Source: CAJXNP01 sp050305935 (GTDB lineage: Bacteria > Bacteroidota > Bacteroidia > Cytophagales > Cyclobacteriaceae). Taken from it: a stretch of 64,000 nucleotides of DNA. The position numbers and the translations under genes were made by a program. Location: contig JBNLGG010000002.1 in assembly GCA_050305935.1 (NCBI GenBank), positions 111,496 to 175,495 on the forward strand. Direction: 5' to 3'. Below the pieces are notes generated by a model. It ran no database searches and had not been told where the DNA came from. It saw nothing but the letters and a program-made list of their open reading frames with translations. Numbering within the stretch: position 1 is the first letter of the stretch; the number at the start of each line of letters is the position of its first letter. Of this stretch, positions 16,324 through 24,686 are shown one piece after another.

Positions 16324-17304
16324 CTACTGAATATACATTACTGACTTTACCGCATCAATCGTTCTTTTTACATCGGGCAAAGCAGCGTCAATTAAGGTTG
16401 GTGCGTATGGAAGTGGTACATCCATGTTTACCACCCTTCTAACCGGTGCATCCAGGTAATCAAATGCATGCCTTTGTATGTGATAGGTTAATTCCGCAGA
16501 GATACAAGCCAGCGGCCACGCCTCTTCCACACAAACCAGTCTGTTTGTTTTTTTAACGGAGTTGATGATCGTTTCAAAATCGATCGGTCTCACAGTTCTT
16601 AAGTCGATTACTTCAGCAGAGATGCCTTGCTTGTTCAGTTCTTCTGCAGCCTGATTGGCAACTTTCATCAGTTTTCCAAAAGAAACAATGGTTACATCAT
16701 TTCCTTCCTTCACTACATCAGCAACACCGATGGGTAATAAATATTCGTTTTCAGGAACCATTCCTTTGTCACCATACATTAACTCCGATTCCATAAAAAT
16801 AACCGGATCATCATCTCTAATCGCAGATTTTAGCAGACCTTTGGCATCGTATGGATTTGAAGGGACAATAACTTTCAATCCCGGGGTATTGGCATACCAG
16901 TTTTCAAAATTTTGGGAGTGTTGAGCAGCAAGCTGACCAGCGTTTCCGGTAGGTCCTCGGAACACAATTGGCACATTAAACTGCCCACCTGACATTGAAT
17001 ACATTTTGGCAGCACTATTGATCACTTGGTCAATAGCAACCAATGAAAAGTTGAAAGTCATGAATTCGATGATAGGACGTAAGCCATTCATGGCGGCACC
17101 AGTTCCCAGCCCGGCAAAGCCTAATTCCGAAATAGGAGTATCAAGTACCCTGTCAGGGCCAAACTCGTCTAGCATGCCCTGGCTAGCTTTATATGCGCCA
17201 TTGTATTCTGCAACTTCCTCACCCATTAAAAACACCTTGGGATCTCTCCTCATTTCTTCGCTCATTGCATCACGAATGACTTCTCTGAATTGTTTTTCAA
17301 CCAT
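16324..17304 (-). CDS. pdhB: Pyruvate dehydrogenase E1 component, beta subunit
   Basis: This is the beta chain of the alpha2beta2 E1 enzyme that decarboxylates pyruvate with thiamine diphosphate and feeds acetyl groups to the E2 lipoyl subunit. The protein of 326 residues begins with FREVIRDAMSEEMRRDPKVF and GEEVAEYNGAYKASQGM. It contains TPISELGFAGLGTGAAMNGL, FRGPTGNAGQLAAQHSQ and VVCVEE-like C-terminal blocks (RLVCVEEAWP). These are standard for PdhB. The alpha subunit is not next to it; the gene is flanked by terminators on both sides and appears to be transcribed alone. The closely related 2-oxoisovalerate E1 beta is the main alternative. Confidence 0.92.
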   Translation of the reverse strand: MVEKQFREVIRDAMSEEMRRDPKVFLMGEEVAEYNGAYKASQGMLDEFGPDRVLDTPISELGFAGLGTGAAMNGLRPIIEFMTFNFSLVAIDQVINSAAKMYSMSGGQFNVPIVFRGPTGNAGQLAAQHSQNFENWYANTPGLKVIVPSNPYDAKGLLKSAIRDDDPVIFMESELMYGDKGMVPENEYLLPIGVADVVKEGNDVTIVSFGKLMKVANQAAEELNKQGISAEVIDLRTVRPIDFETIINSVKKTNRLVCVEEAWPLACISAELTYHIQRHAFDYLDAPVRRVVNMDVPLPYAPTLIDAALPDVKRTIDAVKSVMYIQ

Positions 17305-17324
17305 GGTTCAAAATTTTTGAATTG

Positions 17325-17332
17325 CAAAAATA
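17325..17332 (-). promoter_or_regulatory. Candidate -7 promoter element of pdhB
   Basis: On the minus strand TATTTTTG matches TAnnTTTG exactly and lies 20 bases before the pdhB ATG at 17304. Twenty bases upstream a TTT rather than TTG occupies the -33 position. Confidence 0.5.
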
Positions 17333-17375
17333 GGGATTTGCCCCATTTTCCGAAACATTAACAGAATAATTGAGC

Positions 17376-17409
17376 AAAAAAAAGCCCTGCTTTCGGCAGG
17401 GCTTTTTTT
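17376..17409 (-). terminator. Rho-independent terminator of the TPR/OmpA-like lipoprotein gene
   Basis: The stem GCCCTGC / GCAGGGC (17384-17390 with 17396-17402) and a five-base loop have an A-run on one side and a T-run on the other. Only the minus-strand gene ending at 17427 runs into it, so it serves that gene. Confidence 0.88.
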
Positions 17410-17426
17410 ACGGAGTTAATAATATT

Positions 17427-19232
17427 TTACTTCAATGCGTTTTGAAATGCATCGCTTCCTGAAATATTTCTGAATTCCAGGTCAGCTAGTGCTTTTTCTT
17501 TTAACGAAGCATCACTCGCGACTGCTTGAGACAAATGAGAAACAGCGTCATCCTCTTTATTTTGTCTTGCAGATGCGATCGCAGCCACATAGTGACCTAA
17601 TGCATAGTCAGCATCTTTATCAGCCAGTTCATCAAGTGTAGTTAAGGCATTTGCGTTGTCACCTGAAAGAACTTGCGCCAAACCTTTGTTGAAAAGATTG
17701 TCAGCATCATCAGATGAATTTGATAATGACTTAACTGCGGCAGGGTAGTCAGCAGTTTTGATTTCGATAGCTCCTTTTACGCCATTGAAACCATAAACAT
17801 CTTTAGATGGTAAGCTCATACTGACTGCGCCGGCCAGGTCTTCATGTGCTTTACTATTGTTTCCTTGATGGAATTCAGCCACACCCATGTTACCGGTTGC
17901 GTAAGCATTCTTTTTCTTATTGTTTGAAATTTCAAATTGAGTAACCGCTTTTTCAAGGTTTCCTTCGCCTTCTCCGGCAGCCGCCATAGCCAGGTAAACA
18001 GCACCCAGGTTGTTGTGGGCAGCCCAGTTAGAATAAACTTTTACAGTTGCTTCATAGATGGCAGCTTTTTCTTTCAATGATGGAGTTAAATATGCTGCGT
18101 AGGCAAGTTCACCATATGATAAGGTGTCAGCGGAAATGCTTCCATCGGTAATTTGCTTGGCAAGCATTGAGATTTCTGCATCAGATCTTTTTGGGATTAC
18201 TGTTAAGATTTCAGTTTGTGCAGAACGCAAACCTGGGTACACATCTTTAAATACCGCTTTGTATGAAGAAAGTTTGTGAAGAGCATCTTCTTTTTCTTCA
18301 AAAGTACCAGCACCATTTACGATATTTAAAATTTCGTTTTTCTGATCCTGAGTGATGCCTTCATATTCATTCAAAGCCATTTTGAATTCTGACCAGTCTT
18401 CAACCACTGGTTTTAGTATGAAGTTGATTGAATCAGCAGCACCTTTGTAATCATATTTTTTCATCATACTTCTATACCAGTCTTCGATTACTTCAGCCCT
18501 GTCTTCTGATAATCTTGAGTTGATCCTCTCAGCACCTTCTGGTGAGTGAGTACCGGTGATAGTGACTGTTCTGGTAACGTTTTTCTCAGCAACGAAAGCC
18601 TGGAAGAATTTTCCTTGCTCACCATTTCTTTCTGATCCTCTTAGTACTGAACTTCCCTGGGCGAAGAAAATGTTAACGTTCGTTGGTTCTAATTCTTCTT
18701 CAGGAGACCAACCGTCCACATCAGAATCTTTATAGTCATAGCTTACCATTGCGCTGTAGGATGGGCTGGCTACTAACCTTGAAGTAGTAATAATTCCTTT
18801 TGCAATCTCAAGTGCTGGTTCAGGTTGTGGGTCAGATTCCTTATTTTTCTTTGGATCGATACCTACCCCTTGAAGAACTAATGTTCCTGTTCCCATTTCT
18901 TCATTGAATGGGAAAGAAAAGTCTTCAGCAACTCTTGGAGCCTGGGTATCAGCGTTTGGATAGTCGTCTCCTTTTATTTCAATCCTTTCCATTTTTTCTG
19001 ATTTATCGCCATAGTTATAGGCAATATCAACGCCATAAACTAAGCCTGGCTTCATCATCTTAACGGGGAGCGTAACTGCTACATCAAATTTTACAGTATC
19101 TGCATGTACCTCCAATGGGTTGGGATTTACTTCCAATTGTTGGTCTTTTGCCATCTTCATCATCTTCTGCATTTTACAGCCTGACAGAAGGGCAAAACTT
19201 AATAGGACTAGTGATAAACTTATTTTTCTCAT
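17427..19232 (-). CDS. Outer-membrane lipoprotein with OmpA-like and TPR domains
   Basis: The protein of 601 residues starts with a lipoprotein signal (MRKISLSLVLLSFALLSGCK; Cys after LSG). A beta-rich domain follows, then an OmpA-like segment around NVNIFFAQGSSVLRG...LSEDRAEVIEDW. The C-terminal third has TPR-like helices (AAHNNLGAVYLAMAAAGEGE, AVTQFEISNNKKKNAYATGN). OmpA-like domains usually hold peptidoglycan. Here the usual GHTD Asp is Ser (GTHSPEG) while the Arg of LSxxRA is kept, so binding is uncertain. The start is the ATG at 19232, not a frame extending 36 bases upstream, because the lipoprotein signal begins there. Possible role: envelope scaffold. It has its own promoter and terminator. 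Confidence 0.75.
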   Translation of the reverse strand: MRKISLSLVLLSFALLSGCKMQKMMKMAKDQQLEVNPNPLEVHADTVKFDVAVTLPVKMMKPGLVYGVDIAYNYGDKSEKMERIEIKGDDYPNADTQAPRVAEDFSFPFNEEMGTGTLVLQGVGIDPKKNKESDPQPEPALEIAKGIITTSRLVASPSYSAMVSYDYKDSDVDGWSPEEELEPTNVNIFFAQGSSVLRGSERNGEQGKFFQAFVAEKNVTRTVTITGTHSPEGAERINSRLSEDRAEVIEDWYRSMMKKYDYKGAADSINFILKPVVEDWSEFKMALNEYEGITQDQKNEILNIVNGAGTFEEKEDALHKLSSYKAVFKDVYPGLRSAQTEILTVIPKRSDAEISMLAKQITDGSISADTLSYGELAYAAYLTPSLKEKAAIYEATVKVYSNWAAHNNLGAVYLAMAAAGEGEGNLEKAVTQFEISNNKKKNAYATGNMGVAEFHQGNNSKAHEDLAGAVSMSLPSKDVYGFNGVKGAIEIKTADYPAAVKSLSNSSDDADNLFNKGLAQVLSGDNANALTTLDELADKDADYALGHYVAAIASARQNKEDDAVSHLSQAVASDASLKEKALADLEFRNISGSDAFQNALK

Positions 19233-19265
19233 CTGAATCTGTGTTTTAATTTCGTTGAGTTTGGG

Positions 19266-19296
19266 CAAAAATATTGTTATATTTTAATTATTCCAA
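19266..19296 (-). promoter_or_regulatory. Bacteroidota-type promoter of the TPR/OmpA-like lipoprotein gene
   Basis: On the minus strand TTG (19296-19294), 20 bases, then TATTTTTG (19273-19266) fit the -33/-7 consensus exactly. The -7 box is 34 bases before the ATG at 19232. It also supports that ATG, because the alternative start at 19268 lies inside the -7 box. Confidence 0.65.
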
Positions 19297-19373
19297 TATT
19301 ACTATTAAAAAATGATATGTATATTTAACCTTTCATTTTGGGTTGATCTAATAATCCTAAATTACCTTAAAAA

Positions 19374-19592
19374 ATGAATAGAATACAAAATTTTTTCGAG
19401 AACCAGGCCTTCGGCGTTTGTACTCGTTTGGGTGAAAAACTCAATATTTCTTCCTCAAGCATTAGGATTTTTTTTATATATGCTTCTTTTCTTACTTTCG
19501 GATCACCCATTATTATATACCTGGGGCTGGCATGGATTATGAACATCAGGAAGCACATCAGGCGACGTTATAATCGTCTATGGTATTCGTGA
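19374..19592 (+). CDS. Small PspC-domain membrane protein
   Basis: This protein of 72 residues matches the short PspC family: FENQAFGVCTRLGEKLNISS is followed by one membrane helix region (IRIFFIYASFLTFGSPIIIY) and a basic tail. In enterobacteria PspC senses envelope stress with PspB. The short Bacteroidota versions have no proven role. It ends 1 base before the convergent glycosyltransferase gene and is divergent from the OmpA-like lipoprotein gene. That neighbour would suit an envelope function, but this is inference. The gene is small yet shows clear family residues and is unlikely to be chance. Confidence 0.8.
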   Translation: MNRIQNFFENQAFGVCTRLGEKLNISSSSIRIFFIYASFLTFGSPIIIYLGLAWIMNIRKHIRRRYNRLWYS

Positions 19593-19593
19593 T

Positions 19594-20598
19594 TTATAAC
19601 TCTGTGAATTTCTTCTTACCCTTAATAAAATGGGCTGTAACAATACTTCCAGGATAATAGCCCTGATGACTTTTTGGGTCAGGCAATTGTCGCTGCCTGC
19701 TTTTGATTAATTGAGGTAAATGGGCATAGAGATGAAAATGAGCCAATACTACCATAAAAAAACTCTTGATCTCTCCTTTAAAAAAAAAGGTAAGAGCAGC
19801 TGGAAAATCAAGTGTCAGGCGAAAAAACACTTTATAAAATAGCTGATTCAACGGCAGGTTTTTAACAAGTAAAAAGAGGCTGTTCCTGAAGTTTAAAAAG
19901 ACCTTCTTTGGGTTGTTTTTAGGCAATGTGCCTCCTCCAACATGGTATATTTTTGATGACGGACAGTACATCACTTTAAATCCACTATTTTTAAACCTCC
20001 AGCAAAGGTCAATTTCCTCCATATGTGCGAAAAATCTTTCATCGAAACCTCCATGTTGAAGAAACAGGGATTTTTTTACTATCATACATGCACCTGTTGC
20101 CCAAAATATTTCTCTTTCATCATCGTATTGGCCCTCATCCTTTTCCAAATGATCAAATACTCTTCCCCGGCAAAAAGGATAGCCTAACATATCTAAAAAA
20201 CCTCCTGCGGCTCCAGCATATTCAAAGTGATCCTTTTCGTAATATGAAAGTATTTTTGGCTGGACAGCGGCGGCTTTTTCATCTGTGGAAATGAGATCTA
20301 GTAAGGGTTCTATCCAGTTTTCCGTTACCTCGATATCAGAATTGAGAAGGACACAATATTCTTCCTCTACCTGGGATAAGGCCCTGTTGTATCCACCGCA
20401 AAAACCATAATTCCGATCAAGAGAAAGGAGCGACAAATCCGGGAAATTATTGGTAACAAATGCTGTTGAATTGTCTGTTGACGCATTATCAGCGATGTAG
20501 ATGTGATGGCCTTTTGAATGTTTTATTATACCTGGCAGAAACTTCTCCAGGAAAGCCTGACCATTATAATTTAAAATGACAACAGCAGCTTTCTCCAT
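19594..20598 (-). CDS. Glycosyltransferase family 2
   Basis: The protein of 334 residues is a GT-A glycosyltransferase. The N-terminus AVVILNYNGQAFLEKFLPGI and ADNASTDNSTAFV bind the nucleotide sugar. The DxD-type metal motif is LLNSDIEVTENW, and the acceptor region ATGACMIVKKSLF with FFAHMEEIDLCWRFKNSGFK is typical of rhamnosyl- or similar transferases of the GT2 family. Near the C-terminus two hydrophobic stretches suggest membrane contact. The sugar and acceptor cannot be named. Its ATG shares a base with the stop of the upstream ybaB gene (TAATG arrangement), so the two are co-transcribed although functionally unrelated. Confidence 0.88.
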   Translation of the reverse strand: MEKAAVVILNYNGQAFLEKFLPGIIKHSKGHHIYIADNASTDNSTAFVTNNFPDLSLLSLDRNYGFCGGYNRALSQVEEEYCVLLNSDIEVTENWIEPLLDLISTDEKAAAVQPKILSYYEKDHFEYAGAAGGFLDMLGYPFCRGRVFDHLEKDEGQYDDEREIFWATGACMIVKKSLFLQHGGFDERFFAHMEEIDLCWRFKNSGFKVMYCPSSKIYHVGGGTLPKNNPKKVFLNFRNSLFLLVKNLPLNQLFYKVFFRLTLDFPAALTFFFKGEIKSFFMVVLAHFHLYAHLPQLIKSRQRQLPDPKSHQGYYPGSIVTAHFIKGKKKFTEL

Positions 20599-20930
20599 TA
20601 AAACATTTTAGAGAAATCCAAGCCAGGGATGTTAGGAAGTACGCCTGAGGCACTTTTTCTCATTGCATCATTGGCTTTTTCTTCCACGTTTTCGATGGCT
20701 TTGTTCACTGCAGCCACGATGAGATCGGCCATTAGTTCTTTATCTTCCTTTTTGACAATATCGTCGTCAATTTCCAGCTTGATAACTTTCTTTTTTCCAT
20801 TGACGGTAGCGATCACCATATTTCCTCCCGATTCTCCGGTGGCGGTGATTTTTTCGAGGTTTTCCTGGGCTTCTTTTATTTTTTCCTGCATCTCCTTCAC
20901 TTTGCCCATCAAGTTTGACATGTCCATCAT
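20598..20930 (-). CDS. ybaB: YbaB/EbfC family nucleoid-associated protein
   Basis: This protein of 110 residues is a small dimeric DNA-binding protein of the YbaB/EbfC family. It begins MMDMSNLMGKVKEMQEKIKE, the long first helix of the tweezer-like dimer. The core GNMVIATVNGKKKVIKLEID and the C-terminal LMADLIVAAVNKAIENVEEK and SGVLPNIPGLDF follow. In many bacteria it sits next to dnaX and recR. Here it lies between a type IX-secreted protein gene (14 bases upstream) and a glycosyltransferase, so the usual context is absent. Function as a nucleoid organiser is taken from the family. The first or the third codon (both ATG) could be the start. Confidence 0.92.
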   Translation of the reverse strand: MMDMSNLMGKVKEMQEKIKEAQENLEKITATGESGGNMVIATVNGKKKVIKLEIDDDIVKKEDKELMADLIVAAVNKAIENVEEKANDAMRKSASGVLPNIPGLDFSKMF

Positions 20931-20944
20931 AAATTCATCTTTTT

Positions 20945-22822
20945 TTATCTCAACAAATATACTTCACCTTTTTTTACGAATGAAATCCCCGCTTCGTCGG
21001 TAAATTCAGCATTAAATATATACATCCCTGACGGTTCAGGAATTGAATTTTTTGTTCCGTCCCATCCAGTGTCGGGATTTTCAGTTCTAAAAATGAGCTC
21101 TCCCCATTTGTTGAAAATAGACATGCTAAATGAACTGACATACAGCCCTTTATAAGTAAAAATGTCATTGAGACCATCACCGTTCGGTGTAAAGGAATTG
21201 GGAAATACGACATTCGAAGGAAAAGTTACCTTTAAAAAGTTACTCTGCACTGTGGGTAAAGTCAAATCATTTGGAATTGCTTGCACCCGGTAAATGACTA
21301 CTTGCGGCAGATTGTTCAGGTCGACTTCGGTATAAACTGTATCAAGACCAACATTCATTTCTCCTAAGGATTGAAGGTCCTCATCATAAAACTCAATAAC
21401 ATAATGGTTGACGTTATTTGTCCAGCCAAGGTAGTTGGTCCAAACAATTGTTGGTTCTAGCAGCAGATTCAGGAATACAGGACTCGTGGTGGTAGGTAGT
21501 GAAAAATTACCACATAGGTCTTCATAAAAAACATCATAATAATATCGCCTGGAAGATGCCTGGGCTGAGCTGTCAGTAAAGTTATTGTTGCTTGAAACGA
21601 AATTCACCTCATTTGCACCTCCTTCTTCATGCCTGGTGATGTAGAAGGAAGAATAGGGAGTAGAGGGGAGTTCCCAGGAGAGAATAGGCTGGTCGCCAAC
21701 GATGGTGGCGACAATGTCAGAGATCGAAGGTGGTTTGTCAATGGAGATCGCAGTAATACAGAATTGGTTGCTGAAGCTTTGCAAACCTCCATTTTCATTA
21801 AGAATTACCCGATAGCAATATTCAGTCCCACAGGTAACACTTCCATCTGCATAATTAACGTTGACTGTAGTTGCCAGAAAATTTCCGTCGCGATAGATTT
21901 CAAATTGGTCGAGATCAGTCGTCTCTGTCGACCAATCCAAAAGATTTTGATTGTTTACAGCTGTGCCCTGTAAATTGACACTACATGCGACAGGCGAAGG
22001 AGTTGTAGCCCCATCGCATGGGTCAAAAGCGGTTAGACGAAAACAATAAAAATTCGCATCTGTATTTATATTGCTGATAATGTATTGGACTGGGAGACTG
22101 TTGACGGAAAAAGTGTCCTGAATACTAAAATTCGATGAACCATTTTGGCTCATTTCCAAATAGTAGGAAGTGTTTGGGTCGATAGTAAAGTTCAATAAAA
22201 TTGAATCCTGATTAAGAACGTCGATGACGTCAATAGTGCCGGGAACTATATCCGCAACGAGGTTTAGTGAGGTAAAAGAGCTGCTGCAACTGATATTTGC
22301 CAATTCGGAAGGACTCTGGTTAGGATCCATCATGCCCTGCACCGTTACATTGTATGTTCCCAATGAGCCGTAGCTATGTTGCTGGATTTGTCCATTCAGG
22401 ATTACCTCGGAATTTCCATCACCCCACGAAACATAAAAAGCCTCGTACAAGGTGTCATCGCCGTGAAAAAACGCGTCTGTTCCTTTACAATTTGAAAGGT
22501 TGTAGGTGGGGGTAGTGGGCTCAACCACGCGGATGGTAAGCGATGTGTCTCGTGGATCTCCCAATGGCACGGTTTGGGTAATTTCATAGGTGCCCGGGGA
22601 GGTATATGTATAGAAAGTGTCCTGGGTTACAGAAGATCCCTCTCCATAATTATATACATTCACATTCTGCGGGGGAGCCCCCGAACTATCAATAACCGAG
22701 ACCGTGAATGGGCCGCAACCGATATCAGAAACTACATAAAACTCAGCGCCAAATTGCGCTTGCGCCGTTAGTGAGGTAAAAATGCAGCATAATGCAATGA
22801 TATATGGGTAGCTGAATTTCAA
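20945..22822 (-). CDS. Secreted protein with PKD/FN3-like domains and type B T9SS sorting domain
   Basis: This exported protein of 625 residues has a signal peptide (about 1-22, ending AQAQ). PKD-like beta domains follow (YNYGEGSSVTQDTFYTYTSP, FYVSWGDGNSEVILNG), then fibronectin-III-like modules in the middle (LLDWSTETTDLDQFEIYRDG, PILSWELPSTPYSSFYITRH). The last about 90 residues are the gliding-type C-terminal domain: FPNSFTPNGDGLNDIFTYKG, FNKWGELIFRTENPDTGWDG and the terminal KKGEVYLLR. That domain directs proteins through the type IX secretion system to the cell surface (type B sorting signal). No catalytic domain is visible; adhesion or matrix binding is plausible. Its translocon SprA is encoded at 39.6 kb. 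Confidence 0.88.
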   Translation of the reverse strand: MKFSYPYIIALCCIFTSLTAQAQFGAEFYVVSDIGCGPFTVSVIDSSGAPPQNVNVYNYGEGSSVTQDTFYTYTSPGTYEITQTVPLGDPRDTSLTIRVVEPTTPTYNLSNCKGTDAFFHGDDTLYEAFYVSWGDGNSEVILNGQIQQHSYGSLGTYNVTVQGMMDPNQSPSELANISCSSSFTSLNLVADIVPGTIDVIDVLNQDSILLNFTIDPNTSYYLEMSQNGSSNFSIQDTFSVNSLPVQYIISNINTDANFYCFRLTAFDPCDGATTPSPVACSVNLQGTAVNNQNLLDWSTETTDLDQFEIYRDGNFLATTVNVNYADGSVTCGTEYCYRVILNENGGLQSFSNQFCITAISIDKPPSISDIVATIVGDQPILSWELPSTPYSSFYITRHEEGGANEVNFVSSNNNFTDSSAQASSRRYYYDVFYEDLCGNFSLPTTTSPVFLNLLLEPTIVWTNYLGWTNNVNHYVIEFYDEDLQSLGEMNVGLDTVYTEVDLNNLPQVVIYRVQAIPNDLTLPTVQSNFLKVTFPSNVVFPNSFTPNGDGLNDIFTYKGLYVSSFSMSIFNKWGELIFRTENPDTGWDGTKNSIPEPSGMYIFNAEFTDEAGISFVKKGEVYLLR

Positions 22823-22895
22823 AGTAAAAAATCAAATATTAATCTAACGAATGTCGATCCATTAAATTTCCCGAATTTGGGGATATTAATTCATT

Positions 22896-24263
22896 TTATG
22901 ACAATCGTTTGATAATTTCTTCTATTCCCAATAGCTCCTGTTCACCCGTTTTCATATTCTTTAGCGAATAGGCTTCCTTTTCCAATTCCTCCGGCCCGGC
23001 AATCAACACAAAGGGAATATTTTTTCTATCGGCATAAGTAAACTGCTTTTTTAGTTTGCTGGCATCAGGATAGAGTTCACTTGGAATTTCGTGGTTTCTC
23101 AAACTTTTGAGAATTTTCAGATAGTGCTTTTCAGAAGCTTTGTCAAAATTGACGACCAGGAGTTTTGTGCTGGTCAATGTATCGGCTCCGAACAGCCCTT
23201 TTTCTTCCAGTATATCATAAATCCGTTCGATCCCAAAACTAAAGCCTACCCCGGAAACACCCTCCAAGCCAAACACACCAGTGAGGTTGTCGTATCGACC
23301 ACCACCAATGATGCTACTGGTGATCGACGTGTTTTGGGCAGCTACTTCAATAATCGCCCCGGTGTAGTACGATAGCCCTCTGGCAAGGGTAATTTCCAGT
23401 TTTACATGATGGTTTTCCTCTTCGAAATCTTTTAAGTACATCAGGATTTCTTCGATTTCCTCTATACCCTTGTTTCCTGAAGGGGAATCTTTTAGCAAGT
23501 CTTTCAAGGTGCCAATTATTTCCTCGTTTGATCCGCCAATGCTAAAGAAGGGGCCCATTTTTTTGATACTGGATTCGCTGAAATCGTTTTCGATCAATTC
23601 TTTGATCACATTTTCCTTCCCTATTTTGTCGAGCTTATCAATAGCGACACAAAAAGCCGCTTCTTTCCCTTTGGCATCAATGACTTCAGTGATTCCTTCC
23701 AGGATTTTCCGGTGATTTAGTTTGATGGTGAAATCATTAATACCAAGATTAGCCAGGACTTCATTGATCATAAGAATGTTTTCTGCTTCGCATAACAACG
23801 AATCTGTGCCCACCACATCTGCGTCGCATTGATAAAACTCACGATATCGGCCTTTTTGTGGCCGGTCAGCTCGCCATACGGGTTGGATTTGATATCTCTT
23901 AAACGGAAAAGCGATGTTTCCCTGGTTCATTACAACGTAGCGGGCAAAAGGAACGGTAAGATCGTAGCGAAGGCCTTTTTCGGCTATTTGTGGGAGCAGC
24001 TCTTTACTGGAAGTTTCCACAGACAGGGATGTCTTATTTAAGAAGTCTCCTGAATTTAAAATTTTAAATAAAAGCTTATCTCCCTCGTCCCCATATTTCC
24101 CCGTCAGCACGCTCAGGTTTTCCATGGAGGGAGTTTCCAGTGGCAGGAATCCGAATTTTTGAAATACTTTCTTTATTACATCAAAAATATAGTTTCTTTT
24201 AGCCATCTGCTCCGGGCCAAAATCACGGGTTCCTTTAGGGATAGACGTAGCTTGTTTACTCAT
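22896..24263 (-). CDS. hisS: Histidyl-tRNA synthetase
   Basis: HisS charges tRNA(His). The protein of 455 residues opens with IPKGTRDFGPEQMAKRNYIF (motif 1 region). Motif 2 is seen as YQIQPVWRADRPQKGRYREF and the histidine-specific regions as LARGLSYYTGAIIE and GGGRYDNL. Motif 3 is GVGFSFGIERIYDIL. The C-terminal anticodon-binding domain (about 355-455) contains YADRKNIPFVLIAGPEE. All class II motifs are intact. The start ATG at 24263 has a GAGGT sequence upstream and a TAGTTTTG box 23 bases before it. The gene is divergent from rpsU. Confidence 0.96.
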   Translation of the reverse strand: MSKQATSIPKGTRDFGPEQMAKRNYIFDVIKKVFQKFGFLPLETPSMENLSVLTGKYGDEGDKLLFKILNSGDFLNKTSLSVETSSKELLPQIAEKGLRYDLTVPFARYVVMNQGNIAFPFKRYQIQPVWRADRPQKGRYREFYQCDADVVGTDSLLCEAENILMINEVLANLGINDFTIKLNHRKILEGITEVIDAKGKEAAFCVAIDKLDKIGKENVIKELIENDFSESSIKKMGPFFSIGGSNEEIIGTLKDLLKDSPSGNKGIEEIEEILMYLKDFEEENHHVKLEITLARGLSYYTGAIIEVAAQNTSITSSIIGGGRYDNLTGVFGLEGVSGVGFSFGIERIYDILEEKGLFGADTLTSTKLLVVNFDKASEKHYLKILKSLRNHEIPSELYPDASKLKKQFTYADRKNIPFVLIAGPEELEKEAYSLKNMKTGEQELLGIEEIIKRLS

Positions 24264-24285
24264 TATGTTACCTCACTTTACTCCG

Positions 24286-24293
24286 CAAAACTA
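24286..24293 (-). promoter_or_regulatory. Candidate -7 promoter element of hisS
   Basis: On the minus strand TAGTTTTG matches TAnnTTTG exactly, 23 bases before the ATG. No TTG is visible at the -33 distance. Confidence 0.45.
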
Positions 24294-24366
24294 AACATTG
24301 CCTGCTAATTACACTGATGGTAGGCGCATTTTATTCGCTTTTCTGGATAAAATGTAAAATCAATGT

Positions 24367-24397
24367 TTGGTGGTAAAAATCATTTTAGTTACTTTTG
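24367..24397 (+). promoter_or_regulatory. Bacteroidota-type promoter of rpsU
   Basis: TTG at 24367-24369, a 20-base spacer and TACTTTTG at 24390-24397 fit the -33/-7 consensus fully. The box ends 21 bases before the rpsU ATG at 24419, as expected for a strongly expressed ribosomal gene. Confidence 0.7.
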
Positions 24398-24418
24398 CAG
24401 CCCAATAAATAGACAAGT

Positions 24419-24610
24419 ATGATTGTAGTTAATGTAAAAGAGAACGAATCAATCGATAAAGCGCTTAAAAGATTTAAAAAGAAATTCGAGAGAACAGGTG
24501 TTTTGAAAGAGATCAGAAGAAGAGGCTTTTTTGAAAAACCATCTGTTTCAAAAAGAAACGAAAAAATCAAAGCGGCCTACCGACAAAAATTTGTTGACAA
24601 TCAGAATTAA
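24419..24610 (+). CDS. rpsU: 30S ribosomal protein S21
   Basis: This protein of 63 residues is S21, a small basic protein near the platform of the 30S subunit, close to the 3' end of 16S rRNA. The sequence MIVVNVKENESIDKALKRFK followed by RTGVLKEIRRRGFFEKPS is a clear match, and the length is normal. In Bacteroidota S21 is among the proteins involved in occluding the anti-Shine-Dalgarno tail, which fits the rarity of Shine-Dalgarno sites here. It leads the conserved group rpsU-xerC-hpf. A 21-base palindrome begins in its last codons and may act as a partial terminator. Confidence 0.95.
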   Translation: MIVVNVKENESIDKALKRFKKKFERTGVLKEIRRRGFFEKPSVSKRNEKIKAAYRQKFVDNQN

Positions 24611-24632
24611 TTTAATTCTGACTACCTTTTTT
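24601..24632 (+). terminator. Palindrome and T-run at the end of rpsU (possible attenuating terminator)
   Basis: TCAGAATTAA (24601-24610) is perfectly mirrored by TTAATTCTGA (24612-24621) around one base, and CTACCTTTTTT follows. The stem includes the last rpsU codons and its stop. It is AT-rich, so it may only reduce transcription into xerC. Confidence 0.5.
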
Positions 24633-24652
24633 CTGTACTTTTAATTATGTTT

Positions 24653-24680
24653 ATTAACCCTGGTTAATAATTCCGGGGTT
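24653..24680 (+). promoter_or_regulatory. Inverted repeats in the xerC leader
   Basis: ATTAACC and GGTTAAT (24653-24659, 24662-24668) form a 16-base palindrome. Alternatively AACCCTGG can pair with CCGGGGTT (24656-24680). These two mutually exclusive structures lie 6-30 bases before the xerC ATG and could influence its expression. Confidence 0.3.
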
Positions 24681-24686
24681 GAGCAT

